Shown here: piece by piece, positions 43,857 to 54,699 of the stretch
How positions within the stretch are numbered: position 1 is the first letter of the stretch
Layout: each line of letters starts with the position of its first letter
Assembly: GCA_028751875.1 (NCBI GenBank)
Contig: CM054154.1
Span: forward strand, 55,825,679 to 55,889,678
Length of the DNA: 64,000 bases
Origin: Rapana venosa
Taxonomy: Eukaryota; Mollusca; Gastropoda; Neogastropoda; Muricidae
Direction: 5' to 3'
Position numbers and translations under genes: made by a program
The notes under the pieces: generated by a model
What the model was told of the DNA's origin: nothing
The model's input: only the letters and a program-made list of their open reading frames with translations
Databases searched by the model: none

Positions 43857-44843
43857 GAGATGTTCAGTGATGTAGGGGTTAAGAGATGTTCAGTGATGTA
43901 GGGGTTAAGAGATGTTCAGTGATGTAGGGGTTAAGAGATGTTCAGTGATGAGGGGTTAAGAATTCAGTGATGTAGGGTTAAGAGATGTTCAGTGATGTAG
44001 GGGTTAAGAGATGTTCAGTGATGTAGGGGTTAAGAGATGTTCAGTGATGTAGGGGTTAAGAGATGTTCAGTGATGTAGGGGTTAAGAGATGTTCAGTGAT
44101 GTAGGGGTTAAGAGATGTTCAGTGATGTAGGGGTTAAGAGATGTTCAGTGATGCAGGGGTTAAGAGATGTTCAGTGATGTAGGGTTAAGAGATGTTCAGT
44201 GATGCAGGTGTTAAGAGATGTTCAGTGATGTAGGGGTTAAGAGATGTTCAGTGATGCAGGGGTTAAGAGATGTTCAGTGATGTAGGGGTTAAGAGATGTT
44301 CAGTGATGTAGGGGTTAAGAGATGTTCAGTGATGTAGGGGTTAAGAGATGTTCAGTGATGTAGGGGTTAAGAGATGTTCAGTGATGTAGGGGTTAAGAGA
44401 TGTTCAGTGATGTAGGGGTTAAGAGATGTTCAGTGATGTAGGGTTAAGAGATGTTCAGTGATGTAGGGGTTAAGAGGTGTTCAGTGATGTAGGGGTTAAG
44501 AGATGTTCAGTGATGTAGGGTTAAGAGATGTTCAGTGATGCAGGGGTTAAGAGATGTTCAGTGATGTAGGGAGTGTTAAGAGAGTATGTTTTAGAGTGAT
44601 GCAGGGGTTAAGAGATGTTCAGTGATGTAGGGGTTAAGAGATGTTCAGTGATGTATGGGGTTTAAGAGATGTTCAGTGATGTAGGGGTTAAGAGATGTTC
44701 AGTGATGTAGGGGTTAAGAGATGTTCAGTGATGTAGGGGTTAAGAGATGTTCAGTGATGTAGGGGTTAAGAGATGTTCAGTGATGTAGGGGTTAAGAGAT
44801 GTTCAGTGATGCAGGGGTTAAGAGATGTTCAGTGATGTAGGGG
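43857..44843. repeat. 26-bp minisatellite, middle part
   Basis: About 37 units of the same array as 42595-43188, cleaner, interrupted at both ends by TTAA-bounded elements. Confidence 0.96.
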
Positions 44844-44847
44844 TTAA

Positions 44848-45945
44848 CCCTAGTGGCACGGTTCCCGGAATATTCCGGTAAAGGCGGGTCTAAGCTGTGT
44901 GGCGGATCCTGGAATATTCCAGGATGACGTAGGTGATCGTAATTGAAAGCTTACTTTCGCTTTCAAAGGTCAGCCAATGAATGTTAAGGCCGTTGTAGGC
45001 CCGCAGAAAGGGGTGAAGGTCGTTTGACACACACAAGCAACAAAGAATCTGATTGGTTAAGAGTGTTGTTGTTTTTCGGACCAGCCGAGATCGTCTTCAA
45101 CAAAAATGGTGGCCAGCATTTGCACCAGAATTTCTTCAAGCGTTTTTTGAGGTTTTTTATAATATTGACAGCGAGGAGGAGTTTTAGAGGCTGGATTTGG
45201 TTGAATTAAACAATGAGAGAGACGAGGTAAGAATTGTGGAATATTTTTGAAAAACTTGGTAAAAATTGATCGCGATCGGACTGAATCGAGCGGTGCTAGT
45301 TTTGCTGGATGGCCTTCTTCGCTACTCGGTGATTTCAAAGTCACAGATTGTTTTACTTTATTTTGACGCAATGAGGCTTCGAAATAGCTGTTGTTGAGTC
45401 AAATGCTATGCTGCTGAGTACTTTGCATCACATGAAATCAAGCGATCTTTGTATTTTCGTCATAGAAAGCCACCACTTGGCACATTCCGCCATGACGGTT
45501 GCGATGGCGTCGATCCTTTCGTTGAACTTTTCCGAGTATTTGATGACTGACAAAGCGATACAAACTCCTTATTTTTTCAAAACTTATGTCAAGAAATAGC
45601 ATTTACCTAATCATGACATTTATGCACCACAAGAGCTTTGCTTATCGTGTTAAAATCGATCCGGGGCCCTGACGGTGCAACAGTGATAGGTAGTGCACAC
45701 ACAATTAAAAAAAAAAAAATTTTGTTTACATAATCATAAACACTACACACTATTATAAAATTATACTCATTTAAAAGCATGTTATCTGTTCTTTCCAGTG
45801 ATTTATAGCTTTACACATTTAATTCAGTTTTATATATCAATATCAAGGGTTGTTTGAGCCCACCCAGCACCAAAACAATGCTAGCCAATGTTAATTCAGC
45901 CAATAGAGAGTGAGGCTTGTTGCTGACTATTCAGCGCTACTAGGG
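44848..45945. mobile_element. piggyBac-like TTAA element, non-autonomous, 1.1 kb
   Basis: Ends are CCCTAGTGGCACGG and, inverted, CCCTAGTAGCGCTG. TTAA flanks both sides (44844-44847 and 45946-45949), taken from the minisatellite unit. CCCTAG-type ends with TTAA duplication fit piggyBac. Two subterminal palindromes lie at 44865-44878 (CCGGAATATTCCGG) and 44907-44924 (TCCTGGAATATTCCAGGA). A short frame around 45120-45215 reads PEFLQAFFEVFYNIDSEEEF then a stop and LDLVELNNERDE, which resembles the acidic N-terminus of piggyBac transposases; this is weak evidence. Confidence 0.82.
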
Positions 45946-46110
45946 TTAAGAGATGTTCAGTGATGCAGGTGTAAAGAGATGTTCAGTGATGCAGGTGCTA
46001 GATATGTTCAGTGATGCCAGTGTTAAGAGATGTTCACTGATTAGATCAGTGATGCAGGTGTTTGAGGAGGTGTTATTGATGCAGGTGTTTAAGGAGATAT
46101 GCAGGTGTGG
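45946..46110. repeat. 26-bp minisatellite, right part, up to exon 14
   Basis: Units rich in gatgcaggtgttaagag. The ten-base string tgcaggtgtt of these units is identical to the exon 14 acceptor junction at 46161-46170. Confidence 0.9.
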
Positions 46111-46165
46111 ATACAGGAGCAGGTGTCAGTAGTGCAGAGGCTGGTGTGTGTGTGTGTGTGTGCAG

Positions 46166-46297
46166 GTGTTCCCTGAGGTGGAGGAGATCTACTTTGAGGC
46201 TGGGGAGGAGAAGACGGGGAAATGTTTCATCCTCACCCTGCAGCCCTCCGTCATCCTCCACAACCTCCTGCCCCTCCCTGTCAAATACATGCTGGAG
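46166..46297 (+). CDS. VPS13: VPS13 exon 14 of window (VAB repeat)
   Basis: 44 codons, phase 0. The acceptor is (TG)n followed by gcag; the donor is gttcgt, a weaker GT site. The product includes VFPEVEEIYFEAGEEKTGKC and FILTLQPSVILHNLLPLPVK, then YMLE. 'L-x-P-x-V-I-x-H-N-L-L-P' is a textbook VAB/SHR-BD repeat core with its conserved Asn. Confidence 0.96.
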
Positions 46298-46299
46298 GT

Positions 46300-46480
46300 T
46301 CGTCGGTCTCTCTGTCTGTTGTGGTTGTCTGTCTGTGTCGGTCTCTCTGTCGGTGTCGGATGTTCTCTCTGCTCGGTTTCCTGCTCGTCCTCTGCTGTCA
46401 TCTGCTGGGTTGTCGGTCTCTTGTCTGTCTGTCGGTCGTCTGTCTGTCTGTCGGTCTCTGTCGTCTGTCTGTGTGTGTAC
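46300..46480. repeat. TCGG/CTGT repeat after exon 14
   Basis: gtctgtctgtcggtc-type imperfect repeats beginning at the donor. Confidence 0.85.
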
Positions 46481-46499
46481 ATGTCATGTGGTGATGCTA

Positions 46500-47150
46500 C
46501 TGTGATTGTGGTGTAACAATCGTGTGTGATGACTACATGGTGATTTGGGTGATAACAATTGATGTGATGATACGATGGTGATTGGGTGGTGATAACAATG
46601 ATGGTGATTGATGATGACTAGATGGTGATTTGGTGATGATGACAACGATGGTGATTTGGTGATACATGGTGTGATGATGCACGATGGTGATTCGGTGATA
46701 GCAATGGTGATGATGATGATGGTGATTCGGTATAGCATGGTGGTGTGATGACAACGATGATGATTTGGGTGATGACAGTGGTGATGATGCACGATGGTAT
46801 TCGGTGATAGCATGTGTGATGATCAATGGTGATTCAGGTATAGCAATGGTGATGTGATGGCAACGATGGTGATTCAGGTGATAGCAATGGCGATGATGGT
46901 GATTCAGGTGATAGCAATGATGATGATGGCAACGATGGTGATTCGGGTGATAGCAATGGTGATGATGATGGCAACGATGGTGATTCGGGTGATAGCAATG
47001 GTGGTGATGATGGCAACGATGGTGATTTGGGTGATAACAATGATGATGATGGCAACGATGGTGATTCGGGCGATAGCAGTGGTGGTGGTGATGATGGCAA
47101 CGATGGTGATTCGGGTGATAGCAATGGTGATGATGATGACTAGCAACAAA
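46500..47150. repeat. GAT/ACGATGGTGATTC minisatellite before exon 15
   Basis: Units of about 33-50 bases built from gatggcaacgatggtgattc and gggtgatagcaatggtgatg. Confidence 0.93.
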
Positions 47151-47226
47151 GATGAGGGTGATAGTGCGGTGAGGATGGAGAAGCTGAGGGTGGTGATGTT
47201 GGCGGCATCAATGTTGGTCTGTACAG

Positions 47227-47313
47227 GGCACCAGTGAACAGGAGACGCTGGAGCCAGGAGAAAACCAACCCCTCACGCACGCTTCCTTCTCCGATGCCAA
47301 CCTGGAGATTGTG
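47227..47313 (+). CDS. VPS13: VPS13 exon 15 of window
   Basis: 29 codons, phase 0. The acceptor is tctgtacag and the donor gtaagt. The product is GTSEQETLEPGENQPLTHAS then FSDANLEIV, the 'L-x-P-G-E' turn that follows each VAB strand pair. The intron after it is 7.3 kb. Confidence 0.92.
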
Positions 47314-47314
47314 G

Positions 47315-48840
47315 TAAGTTGACCCCTGACCTCCCGGTGTCCTTGCTGTGAAGGCCAGGCCATATTTGCAGGGATCAGTGATTTACTCAGAGCGGTGTGA
47401 CCGTGCCAAGAGAGTGTGATGGTATTGTGTGTAGATAAACGTCTTCAGAAGTTGGGGGGGTGGGGGGTTCAGTGTGTGCGTGCTGTACTCAACGTCTGCC
47501 AAGGTTCAGACGTTTGGCTTTTGGTCAGTCTGTCTGTTAATTAAAGAGAGCTTTTGCAGTGGACGTGGAAGGTGGACGGACACTCCAGTGCTTTAATTAC
47601 CGTCCTGTACAGTGCCCCGGCCGTTTCCTCTGCTCCTTGGCTTGCCCACTGGCTTGTTTGTGGTCAGGCTGGTTGACAGAATTAAGCGTAGGGAATATTT
47701 GTGGCTGTAACACACACCACGTACTGTTTTATACGGGCCGTTATTATGCGTGTTACTGCCTGCGTCACAAAGAATGTGTTGATGAGTTGTTTTGTGGCAT
47801 GGCACAAGTCTTTGATGAGTAATGGCACAAAGGTGGTCCACTTTGATAGTGTGGTGTTTTAATGTATAGTGTGACGTGTGAGCAGTGATAGGATAAGAGG
47901 CGCATGTGGTGGATGATTTTCTTTGGAAATAGAAGTTTGCTTGCTGTTTTCGAAAGAAAACAGTTTTGTTTGTGTGTATGTTTTTTGTCATGGTTGGTCA
48001 TTGTTGATGAAGTAATTTTGTTGAATTAATGCAGCCTACCCTTGAAGTCGTGGTATGTTCATTTCCAGTAGTCTTTCTTCATTGTTCACTGGCCGGTTTT
48101 TCTCTTTTCCCCTGTTTCATGCTTTTCCATTGTTCATTTTTCTCCTTCTCTCATTCGCTTGCTTTAATGTATTTGTGTGTGTGTGTTGTTGTTGACAAAG
48201 TGACTAAAGCAGAACCATTTCTGGTCATTCAACTTTAAAAAAAATGTTTGTGGCTGTTTTTAGTCTGTTATTTTGTGGGTCATTGCATTGTTTATTCTGC
48301 TTGACATACTGCTGTATGTTGCGTGTCATTCTACGTGACGTGTTGTTGTATATCTTATGTGCTGTACTGTCATACAATATGTGGGTCATACTGTTGTAGG
48401 TGCATAGCACATGTCATGGTATTCTGAAACCAGCCTGGAAAAGGTGAAGAACAGCTGCTGATGTACCTGTGGACAAAAGAACCCTGTAGAGACTTGGGCC
48501 GTGTCATGCTCACGCACAGTTCATCTTCGTAGGAGGAACAGTTTTTAAGACCCGTCTTTCACCGGAACAGTTTATTTCTGAACTTTCTTGAAATCAGAAT
48601 GGTTTGCAGAAATCAGAATGGTTTGCTGCTGCCTTACAAGGCTTCCCCGCCCCTCCCCTTCCCCATCAGTGTAAATTGGCATGGACTGGTGTTCTTGGTA
48701 TGTGAAGGGACATCGCTATGTACAAATCATGATGCAGTGTCATTGGTCAGGACAATATTGGCATCACACAAATGAGGCCCTGTTGGGGTGGAAGAAGCTT
48801 TGGAAATACTGGGCCAGTCAGGTTGGTAGGTTTGCTTATG
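47315..48840 (+). other. Unique intronic sequence
   Basis: About 1.5 kb without tandem repeats, one of the longest unique stretches in the window. Reading frames here have no splice-bounded VPS13-like content. A catactgctgta / catactgttgta word repeats loosely near 48300-48400. Confidence 0.5.
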
Positions 48841-48935
48841 ATGAGCACACAGCCACAACCGCATGCACACGGGGACTGGATGTAAAAAAGCACACGAGTG
48901 CTTATTCCATTATGCTCACTATAAAATGATACATA
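48840..48935 (+). repeat. SINE-like dispersed repeat A, tail only (+)
   Basis: ggggactggatgtaaaaaag and cacgagtgcttattccatta match the tail of 920-1130. Confidence 0.75.
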
Positions 48936-48999
48936 AATAGATAAAAGTTGGTAGTCAGGAACTGGTCATACCAGGCACACTAAAGCGCTTGGAGTCGTG

Positions 49000-49120
49000 T
49001 GCCCACAGTCAGAATGCGGCTGGCTACCTGCATGGTGAACTGACTGAAAGGGTGGCACACCTGACCTCTCGCCAGCGGTCAGGCAGCCTTGGAGCTGTAG
49101 CTCCCTGAGGAACGAACAAG
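49000..49120 (+). repeat. Dispersed repeat E, copy 3 (+)
   Basis: cagtcagaatgcggctggct ... ggagctgtagctccctgagg. Confidence 0.65.
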
Positions 49121-49124
49121 AGAG

Positions 49125-49580
49125 CCCCTCCCCTCCCTCCCTCCCTCCCTCCCCTGCCCTGCCCTCCCTCCCTCCCCTCCCTCCCTCCCCTCCCTCCCTG
49201 CCCTCCCTCCCTCCCCTCCCTGCCCTCCCCTCCCCTCCCTCCCCCTGCCCTCCCCCTCCCTCCCTGCCCTTCCCTCCCTCCCCTGCCCTGCCCTCCCCTG
49301 CCCTCCCTCCCTCCCCTGCCCTCCCTCCCTCCCCTGCCCTCCCTCCCTCCCCTGCCCTGCCCTGCCCTCCCTCCCTGCCCTCCCCTGCCCTCCCCTCCCT
49401 CCCTGCCCTCCCCTCCCCCTGCCCTCCCCCTCCCCTGCCCTGCCCTGCCCTGCCCTCCCCTCCCCCCTGCCCTCCCCTCCCCTGCCCTCCCCTCCCCCCC
49501 CTGCCCTCCCCTCCCTCCCCTGCCCTGCCCTCCCCTCCCTCCCCTCCCCTCCCCTTGCCCTCCCCTCCCTCCCCTCCTGT
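49125..49580. repeat. C-rich polypyrimidine CCCT/CCTG tract
   Basis: ccctccctccctcccctgcc repeats, about 455 bp, nearly free of A on the + strand. Confidence 0.95.
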
Positions 49581-49963
49581 AGTCGGGATGTGTGCTCTGT
49601 TGAAAGTGTGTCAGCTTTCTGTCTTCTTCTTCTTCTTCTGAGTGTGAACTTTGTTATGCATTTTCCATTTGCTGTCCAAGTTTTGTTTCATATCGGAACC
49701 TTATCAGATGTATTCTGTTCTTTTTTGCTTCTGTCTTTGATATATATTTGGGTTTGTTGTTGTTGTTTTTTGTGTGGTGTGTTTATTTTTAGGGAAACTG
49801 CCTGTATGTAGATTGTTTAATTTCTCCTTCAGTGGAGGGACAGAACTTTTAGTGGGGAAATGGCCTGTAAATGCTGTGTTGTCTCTCTCATGTGTGTTGT
49901 ATATTTTGTCTTCTTTATTTTGCTGGGACGCTGTCTATATAGTTACCTTTTCTCTCTCTCATA

Positions 49964-49965
<2 letters not shown>
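49581..49965 (+). other. Unique intronic sequence
   Basis: T-rich, with a CTT run at 49624-49640. Nothing else. Confidence 0.5.
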
Positions 49966-49969
<4 letters not shown>

Positions 49970-50030
<61 letters not shown>

Positions 50031-50330
50031 ATAATATTTTTGGTGGGAAATGTCTATACAGTTACCATTTTCTCTCTCATATGTATTTATATTTATATTT
50101 TTGGTGGGAAATGTCTATAAAGTTACCATTTTCTCCCTCTCATATATATTTATATTTTTGGGTAGGAAATGTCTATACAGTTACCTTTTTTCTCTTTCTC
50201 ATGTATAGATATATTTTTGGTGGGAAAAGTCTATACAGTTACCATTTTCTCTCATATGTGTCATATATATTTTTTTTGGGGGGGGGGGGGGGGTAGGAAA
50301 TGTCTATACAGCTTACCATTTTCTCTCTGG
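49970..50330. repeat. TA run and 55-60-bp minisatellite, 5 copies
   Basis: A pure (TA)n run at 49974-50018, then units around gggaaatgtctatacagtta and ccattttctctct. A G run of about 15 at 50278-50293. Confidence 0.88.
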
Positions 50331-50539
50331 TGTATGTGATCTACTTTGTCATTTTTGATGGGAACTTTTATACATACATTCTGCCCATTCCTTCCTACAT
50401 CTAATTTGTCTTTCTCCTTTTCTTGTGGGGGTGGTGGGGGGGGGGGGGTGGAATAATGTTGCTATAGTGTACTCTCTTTCTCTGTCAAAGATTCATTGGT
50501 TGTGGGAATTTCTTCTTCTTCTTCCTCTTTGAGTACTCG

Positions 50540-50840
50540 TACAGCAACTATTGTTGTCTGTCATATGAGCAAAAATGCGTTTCACGGCCATTAAGCACCT
50601 GACAAGTCAGGCCCAGTGCATCCGACTTTGGCATGGGAGAGAACTGTTATCTTTTAAGTCTTGCTGACAAAAAAGGCAGCTGGAGAATGGACCAAGAAGG
50701 CAGAAAACAGATGAGATGGAGGTGACAGGCAGAAAAGTACAAAGTGAGGGAGAGAAAAGGGGAAATTCCTAGCACAGAAATTCCAGAAGGTGAGGATGCT
50801 GTATATACTGTCAGGCCCCCGGCATCCCCACAGGGAAATT
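50540..50840 (+). repeat. Dispersed repeat B, copy 3 (+)
   Basis: It matches 25715-26080 (cctgacaagtcagg, aattcctagcacagaa, caggcccccggcatccccac) and the inverse of 3890-4200. Confidence 0.8.
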
Positions 50841-50994
50841 GTCAGTTTTTGATGGCACCTTTATAGATTCATTCAACCATTTCTTTGGGGTTTTGGTGGA
50901 ATTTGTGTTTTATTTGGGGATGTATACGTTCTGGGGTTTTTTTCTGATGTTTATGTTTAATAGTTCGTCTCTCTTTTCTTAACATCTTTTTTGT

Positions 50995-52925
50995 AGTAGT
51001 TCACTGTATAGATAAACCCCCTTCCCCATGTTTTGTTCTGTGTGTGTGTTGTGATAGTTCACTGTATAGATAAACCCCCTTCCCCATGTTTTGTTGTGTG
51101 TGTGTGTTGTGATAGTTCACTGTATAGATAAACCCCCTTCCCCATGTTTTGTTCTCTGTGTGTGTGTGTGTTGTGATAGTTCACTGTATAGATAAACACC
51201 CTTCCCCATGTTTTGTTCTGTGTGTGTGTTGTGATAGTTCACTGTATAGATAAACCCCCTTCCCCATGTTTTGTTCTGTGTGTGTGTGTGTGTTGTGATA
51301 GTTCACTGTATAGATAAACCCCCTTCCCCATGTTTTGCGTGTGTGTTGTGATAGTTCACTGTATAGATAAACACCCTTCCCCATGTTTTGTTCTGTGTGT
51401 GTGTTGTGATAGTTCACTGTATAGATAAACACCCTTCCCCATGTTTTGTTCTGTGTGTGTGTTGTGATAGTTTACTGTATAGATAAACCCCCTTCCCCAT
51501 GTTTTGTTCTGTGTGTGTGTTGTGATAGTTCACTGTATAGATAAACACCCTTCCCCATGTTTTGTTCTGTGTGTGTGTTGTGATAGTTCACTGTATAGAT
51601 AAACACCCTTCCCCATGTTTTGTTCTGTGTGTGTTGTGATAGTTCACTGTATTCCCCATGTTTTGTTCTGTGTGTGTGTTGTGATAGTTCACTGTATAGA
51701 TAAACACCCTTCCCCATGTTTTGTTCTGTGTGTGTGTTGTGATAGTTCACTGTATAGATAAACACCCTTCCCCATGTTTTGTTTTGTTGTGTGTGTGTTG
51801 TGATAGTTCACTGTATAGATAAACACCCTTCCCCATGTTTTGTTCTGTGTGTGTGTGTTGTGATAGTTCACTGTATAGATAAACACCCTTCCCCATGTTT
51901 TGTTCTGTGTGTGTGTTGTGATAGTTCACTGTATAGATAAACCCCCTTCCCCATGTTTTGTTCTCTGTGTGTGTGTGTGTGTGTTGTGATAGTTCACTGT
52001 ATAGATAAACACCCTTCCCCATGTTTTGTTCTGTGTGTGTGTTGTGATAGTTCACTGTATAGATAAACACCCTTCCCCATGTTTTGTTTCTGTGTTGTGT
52101 GTTGTGATAGTTCACTGTATAGATAAACACCCTTCCCCATGTTTTGTTCTTGTTGTGTGTGTGTTTTTGATAGTTCGTTCTGTGATATTAGATAAAACAC
52201 CCCTTCCCCATGTTTTGTTCTGTGTGTGTGTTGTGATAGTTCACTGTATAGATAAACACCCTTCCCCATGTTTTGTTTTGTTCTGTTGTGTGTTGTGATA
52301 GTTCACTGTATAGATAAACACCCTTCCCCATGTTTTGTTTTGTTGTGTGTTGTGATAGTTCACTGTATAGATAAACACCCTTCCCCATGTTTTGTTTTGT
52401 GTGTGTGTTGTGATAGTTCACTGTATAGATAAACACCCTTCCCCATGTTTTGTTCTGTGTGTTGTGATAGTTCACTGTATAGATAAACACCCTTCCCCAT
52501 GTTTTGTTCTGTGTGTTGTGATAGTTCACTGTATAGATAAACACCCTTCCCCATGTTTTGTTCTGTGTGTGTGTTGTGATAGTTCACTGTATAGATAAAC
52601 ACCCTTCCCCATGTTTTGTTTAATGTGTTGTGATAGTTCACTGTATAGATAAACACCCTTCCCCATGTTTTGTTTTGTTGTGTGTGTGTGTTGTGATAGT
52701 TCACTGTATAGATAAACACCCTTCCCCATGTTTTGTTCTGTGTGTGTGTTGTGATAGTTCACTGTATAGATAAACCCCCTTCCCCATGTTTTGTTGTGTG
52801 TGTTGTGATAGTTCACTGTATAGATAAACACCCTTCCCCATGTTTTGTTCTGTGTGTGTGTTGTGATAGTTTACTGTATAGATAAACACCCTTCCCCATG
52901 TTTTGTTCTGTGTGTGTGTGTGTTT
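50995..52925. repeat. 58-bp minisatellite, about 33 copies
   Basis: The unit is ttccccatgttttgttctgt, then gtgtgtgttgtgatagttca and ctgtatagataaacaccc. The (TG)n inside varies from 4 to 18 bases. One ragged unit near 52160-52200. Confidence 0.97.
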
Positions 52926-53500
52926 AAAGGATGTAGTTTTTATTTTTATTTGTTATTCCCTGTGACTCTCCTTTTGGTATGGGTGTACTTATACATTATT
53001 ATTACAATTCTGTCTGAACTCTATGCAAAGCATAATATGTTGTCCATAGATATGCCATAACACCACCTTTGTCTCTCTCTCTCCTTTTTCTTTCTTTCTC
53101 TCTGTTTTTCTGTCCTCTTTCTTTGTTTTGCTCCCTCTGTCTTTGTTGACTCTGTGCATACTGATTCTTCTCCGCTCCTTTGTCATGCTGTACCTTCTGC
53201 TTCTCCAGAGAGTTTTTCATGGCCTTTGTTGCTGTTGCATGCAGACATCTTGGTGCCCAACTCTCTCTGAACTTGAGGTTGTGTGTCGTTGTTGTCGTCG
53301 TCGTTGTTGTTGTTGCTGCATGCAAGGTACAGTGTCCTGTTGTCAGATGGACATTGGATATACTGCTGTAGTTGTAGTTGTAGTTGTTGGTGGCGGTGTT
53401 GTTTTAATCCTTAAAGAAAACCTAATTTCTTACAACAACAAAAAACATAACAAAAGGAAAAGCACACCAACATTGTATTGTGGTGTAGGGGTGCTGTACA
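52926..53500 (+). other. Unique intronic sequence
   Basis: CT-rich near 53070-53120 and GTT/GTC runs near 53285-53320. No exon is recognised. Confidence 0.5.
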
Positions 53501-53502
53501 GT

Positions 53503-53545
53503 ACAGCAGCAGCAGCAGCACTGGTGGTGCGAGTCTGTTCCAAGA

Positions 53546-53584
<39 letters not shown>

Positions 53585-53680
53585 CTGTTGTTGCTGTTGC
53601 TACTGCTGCTGTTGCTGCTGCTGCTGCTGTCTCAGCTGCTGCTGTTGCTGCTGTCTCAGCTGCTGCTGTTTCTGTTTCTA
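53503..53680. repeat. CTG/GTT trinucleotide tract, about 170 bp
   Basis: CTG triplets broken by TTG and TCT on the + strand, preceded by an AGC run. Longest pure CTG run about 8 triplets (53561-53586). Confidence 0.92.
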
Positions 53681-53769
53681 CTATACCAGGTCCAGACCAA
53701 AAGCTGTGTCCATTATTGATTGATGTCAACAGAGTGCTAAAGCCTGCATGAAGATGCTGTTATGCCTTG

Positions 53770-54185
53770 ATAATGATGCTATGACCATGGTAACCACACT
53801 GTACAGATGATAATGACAATGCTACGATCATGGTAACTGGTAACCACACTGTACAGATTATGACAATGCTATGATCATGGTAACCACACTGTACAGATGA
53901 TGACAATGCTATGATCATGGTAACTGGTAACCACACTGTACAGATGATGATGATGATGACAATGCTATGATCATGGTAACTGGTAACCACACTGTACAGA
54001 TGATGATGGTGACAATGCTATGATCATGGTAACTGGTAACCACACTGTACAGATTATGACAATGCTATGATCATGGTAACCACACTGTACAGATGATGAC
54101 AATGCTATGATCATGGTAACTGGTAACCACACTGTACAGATGATGATGATGATGACAATGCTATGATCATGGTAACTGGTAACCA
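53770..54185. repeat. 40-60-bp minisatellite carrying an acceptor-like string
   Basis: The unit is acaatgctatgatcatggta, actggtaaccacactgtaca, then gatgatg. The part ggtaaccacactgtacagat resembles the real exon 16 acceptor region ggtgccccactgtgcagat. Confidence 0.93.
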
Positions 54186-54221
54186 CACTGTACAGATTTC
54201 TTCCTACCAACGCAAAGAGTG
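54186..54221 (+). pseudogene. Echo of VPS13 exon 16 start with acceptor
   Basis: cactgtacagatttcttcct followed by accaacgcaaagagtggg parallels the exon 16 junction cactgtgcagatcccctcct and accaaggcaaggagtggg. If used it would encode ISSYQRKEW and then run into GAT repeats and a stop. It is a partial duplication of the 5' part of exon 16. Confidence 0.82.
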
Positions 54222-54570
54222 GGATGATAATGATGATGATATTGAAGAAGATGATGATGATATCTAAGATGATGATAATCACAATATTTAAGATGACATT
54301 GAAGATGAAAATGACTCTGGTGATCTTAAGATGATGATGATCTTGAAGAAGGTGATGATGATGAAGATGATGATATTCAAGGTGATGATAATGATGATGA
54401 TAGTGATGGTGTTTTGAAGATGACAGTGATGATGATAATGAAGATGACAATGTTGATGCTATAACCATGATAGCGACGATGATAACTAACCACCCTGTAC
54501 AAATGAAGACAATGATGGTGATAATGAAGATGGTAATGACGATGCTGATGACCGTGACAGTGCTAAGTGG
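54222..54570. repeat. GAT/GAA-rich repeat between exon 16 echo and exon 16
   Basis: gatgatgataatgaagatga-type imperfect repeat with one degraded accaccctgtacaaatga unit near 54488. Confidence 0.85.
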
Positions 54571-54585
54571 TGCCCCACTGTGCAG

Positions 54586-54699
54586 ATCCCCTCCTACCAA
54601 GGCAAGGAGTGGGTAGGACGACGCAAGCTGCAGAAGACAATGCCAGAATTGACCGTGTGGGAGCTGAACGCTTATGAAGGAGCCACAAAGCTTTCTTTG
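54586..54699 (+). CDS. VPS13: VPS13 exon 16 of window
   Basis: 38 codons, phase 0. The acceptor is cccactgtgcag and the donor gtcagt. The product is IPSYQGKEWVGRRKLQKTMP then ELTVWELNAYEGATKLSL. A related, degraded copy of its acceptor and first 26 bases lies about 390 bases upstream (54186-54221). The minisatellite before that repeats the acceptor-like sequence. Confidence 0.9.

Noticed and set aside
47559..47822. Cys-rich 87-codon frame in a unique stretch
   Set aside because: No acceptor and donor in phase with the VPS13 exons and no recognisable domain.
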